DNA from: Paractinoplanes abujensis
GTDB taxonomy: Bacteria; Actinomycetota; Actinomycetes; Mycobacteriales; Micromonosporaceae
Reading direction: 5' to 3'
Assembly (NCBI RefSeq): GCF_014204895.1
Contig: NZ_JACHMF010000001.1
Location: 8,308,001 to 8,372,000, forward strand
DNA length: 64,000 nt
Below, one piece after another: positions 33,584-43,075 of the stretch. Both the position numbers and the translations under genes were made by a program. Within the stretch, counting starts at the first letter, position 1; every line of letters begins with the position of its first letter. The notes below the pieces were generated by a model. It had not been told where the DNA came from and did not search any database. It worked only from the letters and a program-made list of their open reading frames with translations.

Positions 33584-33624
33584 TGTGGATAACTCTGTGT
33601 ATGACCACCAGAAGTTGTGGACAA
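33584..33624. promoter_or_regulatory. two DnaA-box sequences between the sigma gene and the herA-like gene
   Basis: TGTGGATAA (33584-33592) is the exact complement of the E. coli box TTATCCACA. TGTGGACAA (33616-33624) is the complement of the Streptomyces-type box TTGTCCACA. They are 32 bp apart, same orientation, in the only longer gap before the repair operon. Confidence 0.5.
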
Positions 33625-33674
33625 CGCGTGCCAACCCACGCCTGGTGCGCGTTCTGTCGTACCCCTGGTGCACG

Positions 33675-35423
<1,749 letters not shown>

Positions 35424-35443
35424 GAGTCTGAGGCGTTTTTGCG

Positions 35444-36595
35444 ATGCGCATTCTGCACACGTCCGACTGGCATGTCGGCAAGGTCCTCAAGGGACGTAAT
35501 CGGCACGAGGAGCACATCCGCGTGCTGGCCCAGGTGGTCGACACGGCCCGGGCGGAGCGTCCCGACCTCGTCATCATCGCCGGTGACCTCTATGACACCG
35601 CGGCCCCGACGGCCGACGCGACGCGGGTCGTCACCCGGGCGCTGACCGCGCTGCGCAACACCGGCGCCCAGGTCGTGGCGATCGGCGGCAACCACGACAA
35701 CGGCCCGGCGCTCGACGCCTTGCGCCCGTGGGCCGAGGCGGCCGGCATCACGCTGCGCGGCGCGGTGAAGGACAAAGCCGACGAGCTGCTGATCAAGGGT
35801 GAGACCGCGGGCGGTGAGAAGTGGCAGCTCGTCACGTTGCCGTTCCTCTCCCAGCGGTACGCGATCCGGGCCGCCGAGATGTACGACCTGACCGCGGCCG
35901 AGGCCACCCAGACGTACGCCGACCACATCGCCCGGCTGATCGAGAAGCTGTCCGAGGGCTTCGACCAGCCCGGCGTGGTCAACCTGCTGACCGCGCACCT
36001 GACCATCGTCGGGGCGTCGGCCGGGGGCGGCGAGCGCGAGGCGCACACGATCATGGGGTACGCCGTGCCGGCCACGGTCTTCCCGCGCAACGCGCACTAC
36101 GTGGCGCTGGGCCACCTGCACCGCGCCCAGCAGGTGATCTCGCCGTGCCCGACGCGGTACAGCGGCAGCCCGCTGGCGATCGACTTCGGCGAGGAGGAGA
36201 ACGTCTCGTCGGTCGCGATCGTGGACGTGAGCGTCGACAAGGCGGCCCGGGTGCGTGACGTTCCGATCACCGGGGCGGTCGCGCTGCGCACGGTGCGCGG
36301 CACCCTCGAACAGCTCTCAACGGTGAACCTTCCGGACGCCTGGCTCCGTGTCCTCGTGCGCGAGAAGCCGCGGGTCGGCCTCCGCGAGGACGTGCAGGAG
36401 ATGCTGCCCAACGCCCTCGAGGTGCGGATCGACCCCGAGATGATGCCCAACCGGGTGGGGGAGCGAATGGCACAGCGGGCCGGGCGGTCGCCGCGCGAAC
36501 TCTTCGGCGACTACTTGGACAGTCGCGAGAACGCCGAGGACGGCGTCCGCGAACTCTTCGACGAGCTGTACGACGAGGTGAGCACCCACTCATGA
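35444..36595 (+). CDS. sbcD: SbcD/Mre11-type nuclease
   Basis: A 383-residue metallophosphoesterase nuclease. All active-site motifs are present: ILHTSDWHVGKVL, IIAGDLYD, GGNHDN, NLLTAHLTIVG and VALGHLHRAQ. The C-terminal capping and SbcC-binding region follows (about 260-383). With SbcC it forms the Mre11-Rad50-like complex that opens hairpins and protein-blocked ends. Its stop overlaps the start of a 25-codon ORF that in turn overlaps the sbcC start. It is the second gene of the HerA-to-NurA unit. Confidence 0.95.
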   Translation: MRILHTSDWHVGKVLKGRNRHEEHIRVLAQVVDTARAERPDLVIIAGDLYDTAAPTADATRVVTRALTALRNTGAQVVAIGGNHDNGPALDALRPWAEAAGITLRGAVKDKADELLIKGETAGGEKWQLVTLPFLSQRYAIRAAEMYDLTAAEATQTYADHIARLIEKLSEGFDQPGVVNLLTAHLTIVGASAGGGEREAHTIMGYAVPATVFPRNAHYVALGHLHRAQQVISPCPTRYSGSPLAIDFGEEENVSSVAIVDVSVDKAARVRDVPITGAVALRTVRGTLEQLSTVNLPDAWLRVLVREKPRVGLREDVQEMLPNALEVRIDPEMMPNRVGERMAQRAGRSPRELFGDYLDSRENAEDGVRELFDELYDEVSTHS

Positions 36596-36669
36596 GCGAA
36601 CGAAGTGAGCGCGGTTGGCTCAGCGCCCAGGTCTCTGATCCGGCGGAGCGAAGCGGAGCGGGATCATGA
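36592..36669 (+). CDS. 25-codon bridging ORF between sbcD and sbcC
   Basis: This ORF begins with an ATG that overlaps the sbcD stop (ATGA at 36592-36595). It ends with a TGA that overlaps the sbcC start (ATGA at 36666-36669). The encoded peptide starts MSERSERGWLSAQ and is Ser/Glu/Arg-rich. Its DNA holds GAGCGAACGAAGTGAGCG and an inverted GATCC/GGATC pair (36638-36665), repeat-like sequence. I read it mainly as a relay that keeps ribosomes moving from sbcD into sbcC rather than as a functional peptide. Confidence 0.5.
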   Translation: MSERSERGWLSAQVSDPAERSGAGS

Positions 36670-39152
36670 GGCCGATCAGGTTGGACATGGCGGGGTTCAC
36701 GGTCTTCCGGGACGAGACCTCGGTCGACTTCACCGACGCCGACTACTTCGCGCTGGTCGGGCCGACCGGCTCGGGCAAGTCGACGGTGCTCGACGCGATC
36801 ACCTTCGCGCTGTACGGCACCGTCCCGCGCTGGGGCGGCGCTCGTGGCATCGCCAACGCGCTGGCCCCCTCGGCCGCCGAGGCCCGGGTACGACTGGTCT
36901 TCGAGTCGGCCGGCGACCGCTACGTGGCGACCCGCGTGGTGCGCCGCGACGGCCGCGGCAACGTCAAGACCGCTGGTGCCGGCCTGCAGCTGATGCCGGC
37001 CGGGTTCGACGTCACCAAGCTCGACACCGGCATGGACCTCGACGACCTGGGCGAGGTGCTGGCGGGCACCCCGGCCGAGATGGACCAGGCCGTGCTCGAG
37101 GCCGTCGGTCTGCCGTTCGAGCAGTTCACCAGCTGCGTCGTGCTGCCGCAGGGCCAGTTCGCCGACTTCCTGCACGCCAAACCGGCCACCCGGCAGCAGA
37201 TCCTGGTCAACCTGCTCGGCCTGCACATCTACGAAGAGGTGCAGACCAAGGCGACCGGCCGGGCCCAGACCGCCGAGGGCAAGCTGGCAGTGGTCGACCA
37301 GAACCTGGCCGGGCTGACCGACGCCACCGACGAGGCGGTCGAGGCGGCCGACCAGCACGTCGCCCGCATGCGCGAATTCACCGCCGCGGTCGAGGCGGCC
37401 ATGCCGGGCCTGCGCGCGCGGCGCACCGCCGAGGCCGAGGCCGCTGCCACCCGGGACGCGCTCGACGCCGACCTGCGGCTGCTCTCCGCCGTGCGTACGC
37501 CGCAAGCAAGCGTGGAGACCGCGGGCGTGACCGCCGCCGCGCGCGCGAAGGCCACCGAGGCCGCGGACGAGGTGCGCGGGGCCGAGGAGAAGGAGGAGAA
37601 GGTCCGCGGGGAACTGGCGGCCGCCGGCGACGCCGGTTCGCTCAGCCTGATGCTCGACCGGCACGCCGAGCTGGAACGGCTCACCGGGCAGGCCGACTGG
37701 TTCGCGGGCGAGGTGTCGGTGGCCGAGGTCGAGCACAAGGACGCCGCGACCGCCGCCGCGATCGCCCACAGCGCCCACCTCGGCGCCGCCCAGCTGCTCG
37801 AACAGGCCCGGCTGGACTATGTGGAGGCCCAGCGCATCGACCGGGCGTCAGCCCTGCGGGCCCACCTGTCGGCCGGTGATCACTGCCCCGTGTGCGAGCA
37901 GACCGTGACCACCGTGCCCCCGGTCGCCGAGGAGTCCGCGGTGCGCGCCGCCGAGACCACCGGCAAGGCCGCCCGGGCCGCCGCCGAGGTCGCCGAGGCC
38001 GCCTGGCAGCAGCGCGACGCCGTGGCCCGCAAGCTCGAGAGCAACCTGGAACGTAAGCGGGCCCAGCACGAGCACCACCTGTCCCGGATGGCCGAGGCGC
38101 GGGCCGCGGTGGCCGACTCGCCCGGGGCGGACGCGCTGCGCCGTCAGCTGGCCGAGATCGAGAAGCTGCAGAAGCACCTCGACCGCGCGGGCGTGGCGGT
38201 GCGCACGGCTCGTTCGGCGCACCGGCAGGCTCAGGCCGCGGTGATCGCGGCCGAGGAGCGTCAGCGGTCGGCGTGGCGCGAGTTCGACGCCGTACGGGAT
38301 CAAGTCGCCCGGTTCTCCCCGCCACCGGCCGACCGCGACGATCTCGCGGGCGCGTGGTCGACGCTGGCCGGCTGGGCCGCCGCGCAGGCCGCCGAACGCG
38401 CCAGCGCCCGGGCCGCGGCCGAGGCGACGGTGGCCGACGCCCACCGGTCCACGGTCGCCGTCCTGCAGGAGATCTCGGCGCTCTTCACCGCGGCCGGGGT
38501 CACGGTGCCCCAGCCCGACGAGTCGGCCCTGATTCGCGCGGCCGCGGTGGCCGTCGAACGGGCCGAGGCGACCTGGCGGCGCCTGGCCGACCGGCGCGAC
38601 CAGGTGCGCGAGCTCACCGAGCAGCGGATGACGCTGCAGCGCGAGCAGCGGGTGGCCAAGGCGCTGGCCGGGCACCTGCGGGCCAACAACTTCGAGCGCT
38701 GGCTGCTCGAGGAGGCGCTCGACATGCTGGTCGACGGCGCGTCGCGGATTCTGCGTGAGCTCACCGGCGGGCAGTACGACCTGATGCACGACAAGGGCGA
38801 GTTCTACGTGATCGACCATCACGACGCCGGGCTGCGGCGCGGGGTGCGCACGCTCTCCGGCGGCGAGACGTTCCAGGCCTCGTTGTCGCTCGCGCTGGCC
38901 CTCTCCGAGCAGCTCGCGGGCATGTCGACCACGGCCGCCAGCCTGGAGTCGATCGTGCTCGACGAGGGTTTCGGCACGCTCGACGCGGCCACCCTCGACG
39001 TGGTCGCGGCGACCCTGGAAAACCTGGCCGCGCGGGGCGACCGCATGGTCGGCGTGGTCACCCACGTCAACGCGCTGGCCGAGCGGGTGCCGGTGCGCTT
39101 CGAGGTGCACAAGGACGCGCGGACGGCGCACGTTGCGAGGGTGGGCCTTTGA
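36666..39152 (+). CDS. sbcC: SbcC/Rad50-type SMC ATPase
   Basis: An 828-residue SMC-like ATPase. Walker A is VGPTGSGKSTVLDAITFALYG (about 32-52) and the Q-loop region LPQGQFADFL follows. Two coiled-coil arms flank the zinc hook, HCPVCEQ with C407 and C410 near the middle. The signature LSGGETFQASLSLALALSEQ and Walker B SIVLDEGFGTLD close the ATPase head (about 730-775). It is somewhat shorter than E. coli SbcC (1048) because the coils are short, as usual in actinobacteria. With SbcD it processes DNA ends. Its stop overlaps the start of the nurA-like gene. Confidence 0.95.
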   Translation: MRPIRLDMAGFTVFRDETSVDFTDADYFALVGPTGSGKSTVLDAITFALYGTVPRWGGARGIANALAPSAAEARVRLVFESAGDRYVATRVVRRDGRGNVKTAGAGLQLMPAGFDVTKLDTGMDLDDLGEVLAGTPAEMDQAVLEAVGLPFEQFTSCVVLPQGQFADFLHAKPATRQQILVNLLGLHIYEEVQTKATGRAQTAEGKLAVVDQNLAGLTDATDEAVEAADQHVARMREFTAAVEAAMPGLRARRTAEAEAAATRDALDADLRLLSAVRTPQASVETAGVTAAARAKATEAADEVRGAEEKEEKVRGELAAAGDAGSLSLMLDRHAELERLTGQADWFAGEVSVAEVEHKDAATAAAIAHSAHLGAAQLLEQARLDYVEAQRIDRASALRAHLSAGDHCPVCEQTVTTVPPVAEESAVRAAETTGKAARAAAEVAEAAWQQRDAVARKLESNLERKRAQHEHHLSRMAEARAAVADSPGADALRRQLAEIEKLQKHLDRAGVAVRTARSAHRQAQAAVIAAEERQRSAWREFDAVRDQVARFSPPPADRDDLAGAWSTLAGWAAAQAAERASARAAAEATVADAHRSTVAVLQEISALFTAAGVTVPQPDESALIRAAAVAVERAEATWRRLADRRDQVRELTEQRMTLQREQRVAKALAGHLRANNFERWLLEEALDMLVDGASRILRELTGGQYDLMHDKGEFYVIDHHDAGLRRGVRTLSGGETFQASLSLALALSEQLAGMSTTAASLESIVLDEGFGTLDAATLDVVAATLENLAARGDRMVGVVTHVNALAERVPVRFEVHKDARTAHVARVGL

Positions 39153-40129
39153 CCAGGATGTTCGTGGACGCGTGGGACCCCTCGTACGGGTCGTCCTTCG
39201 AGGGTGGCGCCGACGGCGGGGACGGGCCCGCCTCGCCCAGCAGCGCGCAGGTCGACACCGACGTCGAGGTGCCGGCGGCCGAGTGGGCCCCGATCGACGC
39301 GTCGCCCGCGGTGCGCTGCCCCGACGTGGTTTTCCTGGTCGACGGGGTGCGGCGCAACGACGCGGGCCTGTGGACGGCGGAGGAGGACGGCACGTCGTAC
39401 GCGGGCCTGGCCGCCTCGTACGCGGCCGGGGTGGTGCGCTGCGACCTGGCCCGCGGGGCGGCCGAACTGGTGGGCGCGCGGGTCGGCCGGGGGTTGTTCA
39501 CCGCGAGCCCGTCGGCCGGGGACGTGCAGGCCGGGTCGGTGCGTTACGAGGTGCACCGCATCCACGGCACGGGCGAGGCCAGCAAACTGCCCGCCGCCGT
39601 GCAGGCGCCACTGACCGCGCTCGAGATCGACATCTCGTCGGCCGCCCGCGAGATGGGCGCCTCCTTCGCCGCCGACGACCTGCTGGTGGTGGACGGGCCG
39701 CTGCGCAACCGGCGCCAGCTGCCGCGCACGATCGGCTACGTCAAGACGCAGCAGAAGCAGTATCTGCCGGCCTCGCTGACCACTGTGGTGACGTCGTTGC
39801 GGCCCGGGCAGCGCACCCCCGTCTTCCACCTGGGCACGGTGTGGGGCGGCTGGTCGTGGTATCTGCGGCTGCCCGGCGCCTCGGGGGCGCCGTGGTCGGG
39901 GATCGTACGGGTGGAATGCTCGCCCGATCTGACCCCGGAGCAGGCGATCGAGCTGGCTGATGTCTCGGTGGCGACGCTGCCGCGGTTCGCGTCGTCGGCT
40001 TACAAGGACCCGCGGGCGCCGCAGAATCTGGTGCCGATCGCCGGGCTGGAACGCCGGCTGCGCGGCATGCTGGGCGACGCCCGGGTGCTGCATCGGGCGC
40101 TGACGCTGGCCACCGCGCGGTCGCGATGA
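39149..40129 (+). CDS. nurA: NurA-like nuclease
   Basis: A 326-residue protein with the NurA nuclease layout. FLVDGVRRND (about 62-71) supplies the first metal-binding Asp, and DDLLVVDGPLRNRRQL (about 176-191) supplies the second. IGYVKTQQKQYLP and SSAYKDPRAPQNLVPIAGLERRLRGMLGD follow, the latter in the position of the C-terminal catalytic motif, though the usual His is not evident. NurA proteins are 5'-3' nucleases that work with HerA in end resection. The start is a TTG overlapping the sbcC stop (TTGA) or the ATG at 39158. Context makes the assignment stronger than sequence alone. Confidence 0.8.
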   Translation: MTRMFVDAWDPSYGSSFEGGADGGDGPASPSSAQVDTDVEVPAAEWAPIDASPAVRCPDVVFLVDGVRRNDAGLWTAEEDGTSYAGLAASYAAGVVRCDLARGAAELVGARVGRGLFTASPSAGDVQAGSVRYEVHRIHGTGEASKLPAAVQAPLTALEIDISSAAREMGASFAADDLLVVDGPLRNRRQLPRTIGYVKTQQKQYLPASLTTVVTSLRPGQRTPVFHLGTVWGGWSWYLRLPGASGAPWSGIVRVECSPDLTPEQAIELADVSVATLPRFASSAYKDPRAPQNLVPIAGLERRLRGMLGDARVLHRALTLATARSR

Positions 40130-40145
40130 GCCGGCCCGGGTTCGG

Positions 40146-40700
40146 CTACCGCCCGGTCGCGATGAGCTGACTCACCAGATCCCGTACGCGGTCCGGGTCG
40201 GTCTCGTCGCCGGCTTCACTGAAGACCAGGTGAGCCGAGCCGATCAGGCTGAGCGCCAGCATGTCGGGATTTTTCCGGTTCTCCGCGCTCAGGTAGGCGG
40301 CGATCACGGCTGCCGCCTCGGCCAGCAGCGGCACTCCGGGTGACCCCTGCAGCCGCGCCCGCAGTTCGCCGCGCCCGATGACCAGCGAGACGAGGCCGAG
40401 CCCGACCCGGTCGAAGACACCGAACAGGAAGTCCGCGATGTTCTCGGCCACGGTGCCCGTGCCCGCGTGCTCGATCATGGTGGCGCCCCAGGCCTGAAGC
40501 CCGGCGATGCGGCGGCGCACCAGCTCGGCCAGGAATTCGTCGAAGTCGGCGAAGTGCCGGTGCAGCACGCCCTTGGCCACGTCGGCCTCCGCGGTCACGG
40601 CCCGGCTGGTCAGCGCGTTGTGACCGGCGCGCACCAGGACGCGCTCGGCGGCATCGAACAACTGCTGGCGCACATCACGTAACGCCACTCCGGTCGGCAC
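40146..40700 (-). CDS. TetR-family repressor
   Basis: A 184-residue TetR regulator. The N-terminal HTH (about 5-55) reads RDVRQQLFDAAERVLVRAGHN, ALTSRAVTAEADVAKGVLHRHFADFDEFLAEL. The C-terminal ligand-binding domain is helical (YLSAENRKNPDMLALSLIGSAHLVF). The GTG at 40698-40700 is chosen because GGAAGG lies 9 nt upstream and the frame beyond it crosses the operator. It is divergent from the methyltransferase gene, with two tandem palindromes in the gap, so it very probably represses both. Confidence 0.88.
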   Translation of the reverse strand: MPTGVALRDVRQQLFDAAERVLVRAGHNALTSRAVTAEADVAKGVLHRHFADFDEFLAELVRRRIAGLQAWGATMIEHAGTGTVAENIADFLFGVFDRVGLGLVSLVIGRGELRARLQGSPGVPLLAEAAAVIAAYLSAENRKNPDMLALSLIGSAHLVFSEAGDETDPDRVRDLVSQLIATGR

Positions 40701-40726
40701 AGGGCCCAGCCTTCCACATGGCCTAA

Positions 40727-40760
40727 TGGGCGCTTGCCCACTAGAGTGGGCGCATGCCCA
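40727..40760. promoter_or_regulatory. tandem TetR operators around the methyltransferase promoter
   Basis: TGGGCGCTTGCCCA (40727-40740) and TGGGCGCATGCCCA (40747-40760) differ at one base; each is itself a palindrome (arms TGGGC/GCCCA). The TAGAGT -10 box (40742-40747) lies between them, and the second site contains the methyltransferase ATG (40754). Confidence 0.75.
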
Positions 40761-41548
40761 CACCGCATCGTGAACGCGAGATCGCCGAGTCCTTCGGGGT
40801 GGACGCCGCCCGCTACGACCGCACCCGCCCGTCCTACCCGGCGGCCCTGATCGACCGGCTCGTCGCGGGCATTCCCGGACGGTCGATCCTCGACGTGGGG
40901 ATCGGCACCGGCATCGTGGCCCGGCAGCTGCGCGCGGCCGGGTGTGAGGTGCTCGGCGTCGAACCCGACCCGCGGATGGCCGCGTTCGCCCGCAGGGCCG
41001 GGTTCGAGGTCGAGGAGGCCCGGTTCGAGGCCTGGGAACCCGCGGGACGCCTCTTCGACGCCGTGGTAGCCGGTCAGACGTGGCATTGGGTCGAGCCCAG
41101 GGCCGGGGCGGCCGCGGCCGCCTCGGTGCTGCGGCCGGGCGGGCGGCTGGCGTTGATGTGGAACGCCGGGCAGCCCGGCCCGGCGGTGGCGGACGCCTTC
41201 GCCGAAGTCTTCGAGCGGCTGATGCCCGGCAGTCCGCTGGCCGGGGTGCGCGGGATCTCGGCGGCGGCGGGATATGCGGCGCTTCTGGACCGGGCCGACG
41301 AGGGTCTGCGCGCCGAGGGTGGCTTCGGGGCCGTCGAACGGTGGAGCGATGAGTGGGAGCGGGTCTACACGCGAGCCGAGTGGCTTGACCAGCTGCCTGC
41401 TCAGGGCCTGTTCACCCGGATGCCGCCGGCGCAGCTGGCCGAGGTGTCGGCGGCGATCGGGGCGGCTGTCGACGCGGTGGGCGGGAGCTTTTCGATGCAC
41501 TTCACGACGCTGACCACGACGGCAGTGAGAAGGGCCTCGGGAGGGTGA
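40754..41548 (+). CDS. class I SAM-dependent methyltransferase
   Basis: A 264-residue methyltransferase. The SAM-binding motif is ILDVGIGTGIVARQLRAAG, followed by EVLGVEPDPRMAAFAR and the segment VVAGQTWHWVEP, typical of the Methyltransf_11/UbiE-like group that modifies small molecules. The substrate is unknown. It is leaderless: TAGAGT lies 6 nt before the ATG. The start codon lies inside a TetR operator, so repression should be tight. The stop abuts the stop of the convergent SRPBCC gene with no gap. Confidence 0.9.
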   Translation: MPTPHREREIAESFGVDAARYDRTRPSYPAALIDRLVAGIPGRSILDVGIGTGIVARQLRAAGCEVLGVEPDPRMAAFARRAGFEVEEARFEAWEPAGRLFDAVVAGQTWHWVEPRAGAAAAASVLRPGGRLALMWNAGQPGPAVADAFAEVFERLMPGSPLAGVRGISAAAGYAALLDRADEGLRAEGGFGAVERWSDEWERVYTRAEWLDQLPAQGLFTRMPPAQLAEVSAAIGAAVDAVGGSFSMHFTTLTTTAVRRASGG

Positions 41549-41992
41549 TCAGGCCGGGAGCTTGGGATCGTCGAGGACCGTGGGTAACGCCACGGTCAGC
41601 ATCTTGGCTCGCACCGACCGCAGGAGCAGGCCCATGAACAGGCCGCCGATGCCGGTGAAGCCGGTGTGCTCCCAGGTGAAGCGGGTGCCGCCGGCGATCG
41701 GCTGGAGGCGGTAGGCGACGAAGCTCGGCGTCGCCCCCTCGTCGCCGATCCACGAGTAGCGCAGCAGCGCCGGCGCGTCGACCTCGAGAACCTCGCAGTC
41801 GACGATGCCGCGCCAGCCCGCGACGGGCGTGGCGAGGAAGCGGAACGTCGTCCCCGCGACCGGCGCGAAGCCCTCGGGGCGACCGCCCCGGCCGGTCGTG
41901 GTCCAGCGCGGGACCAACTCGGGGTCGGTGAGCACGCGCCAGACGCGCTCGACCGGGTGCGGATAGTCGCGGGTGATCCGGAACTCGCTCAT
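41549..41992 (-). CDS. SRPBCC/AHSA1-like (START-fold) protein
   Basis: A 147-residue START-like protein: MSEFRITRDYPHPVERVWRVLTDPELVPRW, FRFLATPVAGWRGIVDCEVLEVDAP, LRYSWIGDEG and GGTRFTWEHTGFTGIGG. This is the AHSA1/polyketide-cyclase-like family that binds hydrophobic ligands. A strong AAAGGAG precedes the ATG by 6-7 nt. Its divergent neighbour is a TetR regulator, with two dyads between them. Ligand and role are unknown. Confidence 0.9.
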   Translation of the reverse strand: MSEFRITRDYPHPVERVWRVLTDPELVPRWTTTGRGGRPEGFAPVAGTTFRFLATPVAGWRGIVDCEVLEVDAPALLRYSWIGDEGATPSFVAYRLQPIAGGTRFTWEHTGFTGIGGLFMGLLLRSVRAKMLTVALPTVLDDPKLPA

Positions 41993-42001
41993 GGCATCTC
42001 C

Positions 42002-42039
42002 TTTTTACGGCCACTGTAAAAATACTGTAGCAGTAAGAT
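42002..42039. promoter_or_regulatory. two dyads and -10 box in the SRPBCC/TetR divergent promoter
   Basis: TTTTTAC/GTAAAAA arms (42002-42008 and 42016-42022) form a 21-bp dyad. TACTGTAGCAGTA (42023-42035) is a second dyad. TAAGAT (42034-42039) is 6 nt before the tetR GTG. On the minus strand two TACAGT sequences could serve the SRPBCC gene. Confidence 0.65.
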
Positions 42040-42045
42040 TGCCCC

Positions 42046-42651
42046 GTGAGCCTGCGCGAGGAGAAGAAGCGGCAGATGCGGCAGCAGCTGTCCGACACGG
42101 CGACCCGGATGTTCGTGGAGCGCGGGTTCGACGGCGTACGGGTGGCCGAGGTGGCGCGGGCGTGCGGGGTGTCGGAGAAGACGGTGTTCAACTACTTCCC
42201 GACCAAGGAGGCGCTGCTGCTCGATCGGCTCGAAGGCACGGCGACGGCCCTGCGGGAAGCGCTCGCGTCGACCGGGCAGGCACCGATCGAGGCCGCGCTG
42301 CGCCTGCTCGACGCCGAACTCGACGGGTTCGCCGGCGATCCGGAGGGCTACCGGCGCTTCGGCGAGCTGCTGGAGGCGGCGCCGTCGCTGCGGGCCTATC
42401 GCAACGACATGATGGACCGCTTCGTCGCCGTGGCGGCGGAGGCGCTGGCGGCGCGGGCCGGAGTTGACCCGGCCGACCCGGAACCGCAGATCACGGCGGC
42501 TGCCCTGCTCGGCCTGTGGCGCGTGCAGTACGAGAGTCTGCGCCGCCGGCCCGGCGATCCGGCGACGGTGCGCGCGGAGGTGCGACGGGCCGCGGACGTG
42601 CTGCGTATCGGGCTGGATGAAGAGAGTGGTCCACGCGCGGCGGCGGATTGA
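42046..42651 (+). CDS. TetR/AcrR-family regulator
   Basis: A 201-residue TetR regulator starting at GTG 42046: VSLREEKKRQMRQQLSDTATRMFVERGFDGVRVAEVARACGVSEKTVFNYFPTKEAL is the DNA-binding domain, broken here by no gaps. The C-terminal domain (about 70-200) is helical with conserved GYRRFGELLEAAPSLRAYR. It is probably leaderless. Its position opposite the SRPBCC gene and the dyads between them suggest that it regulates that gene and itself. Confidence 0.9.
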   Translation: MSLREEKKRQMRQQLSDTATRMFVERGFDGVRVAEVARACGVSEKTVFNYFPTKEALLLDRLEGTATALREALASTGQAPIEAALRLLDAELDGFAGDPEGYRRFGELLEAAPSLRAYRNDMMDRFVAVAAEALAARAGVDPADPEPQITAAALLGLWRVQYESLRRRPGDPATVRAEVRRAADVLRIGLDEESGPRAAAD

Positions 42652-43075
42652 GAGATCCGACAGATCGGTCCAACCGGGATGGTTGAGACACGGAACACGT
42701 GAACAGGCCGGATGGTGGGTGGACGTCCTCCGAACGGGCTAGCAAACGCTGTTGGGAGCGCTCCCACTATGCGAGACGGGGACGCTCCGCACGGACGTGC
42801 CTACTCAGCGGTAGCGCCGCACCGCCGGTGCGTCGCGGCAGCTCAGAAGGGCGTTTCATGAGACCCCTGGGGCTGAGTATTATTCGGCTGCCCTGGCCGG
42901 AATATCGGTGCAGATCAATGATTTTGCACGGTATATCCATGTGCCTCGTGACCCCCCACACGAGACCGGAGGACCGTTTGAGACCGCTCCCCGAAATTTT
43001 CCCGTCCGCGTTGATCCCGAGGGCGGTCCCCAGCCGTATCTCAGGCGACGGGGAAAACTCCGGGCGGAGGTATCA
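42652..43075. other. 424-bp non-coding stretch upstream of the ECF sigma gene
   Basis: No credible protein gene is seen. The stretch has lower GC around 42870-42960 than its surroundings. It holds a CebR-type palindrome at 42753-42766. The sigma gene's strong ribosome-binding site is at its end. It is long enough for a leader or an unseen small RNA, but I see no recognisable structure. Confidence 0.5.
42753..42766. promoter_or_regulatory. CebR-type operator, orphan
   Basis: TGGGAGCGCTCCCA is the exact 14-bp palindrome bound by the cellobiose repressor CebR in streptomycetes. Here it is about 310 bp upstream of the ECF sigma gene and has no cellulase gene next to it. Confidence 0.7.
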
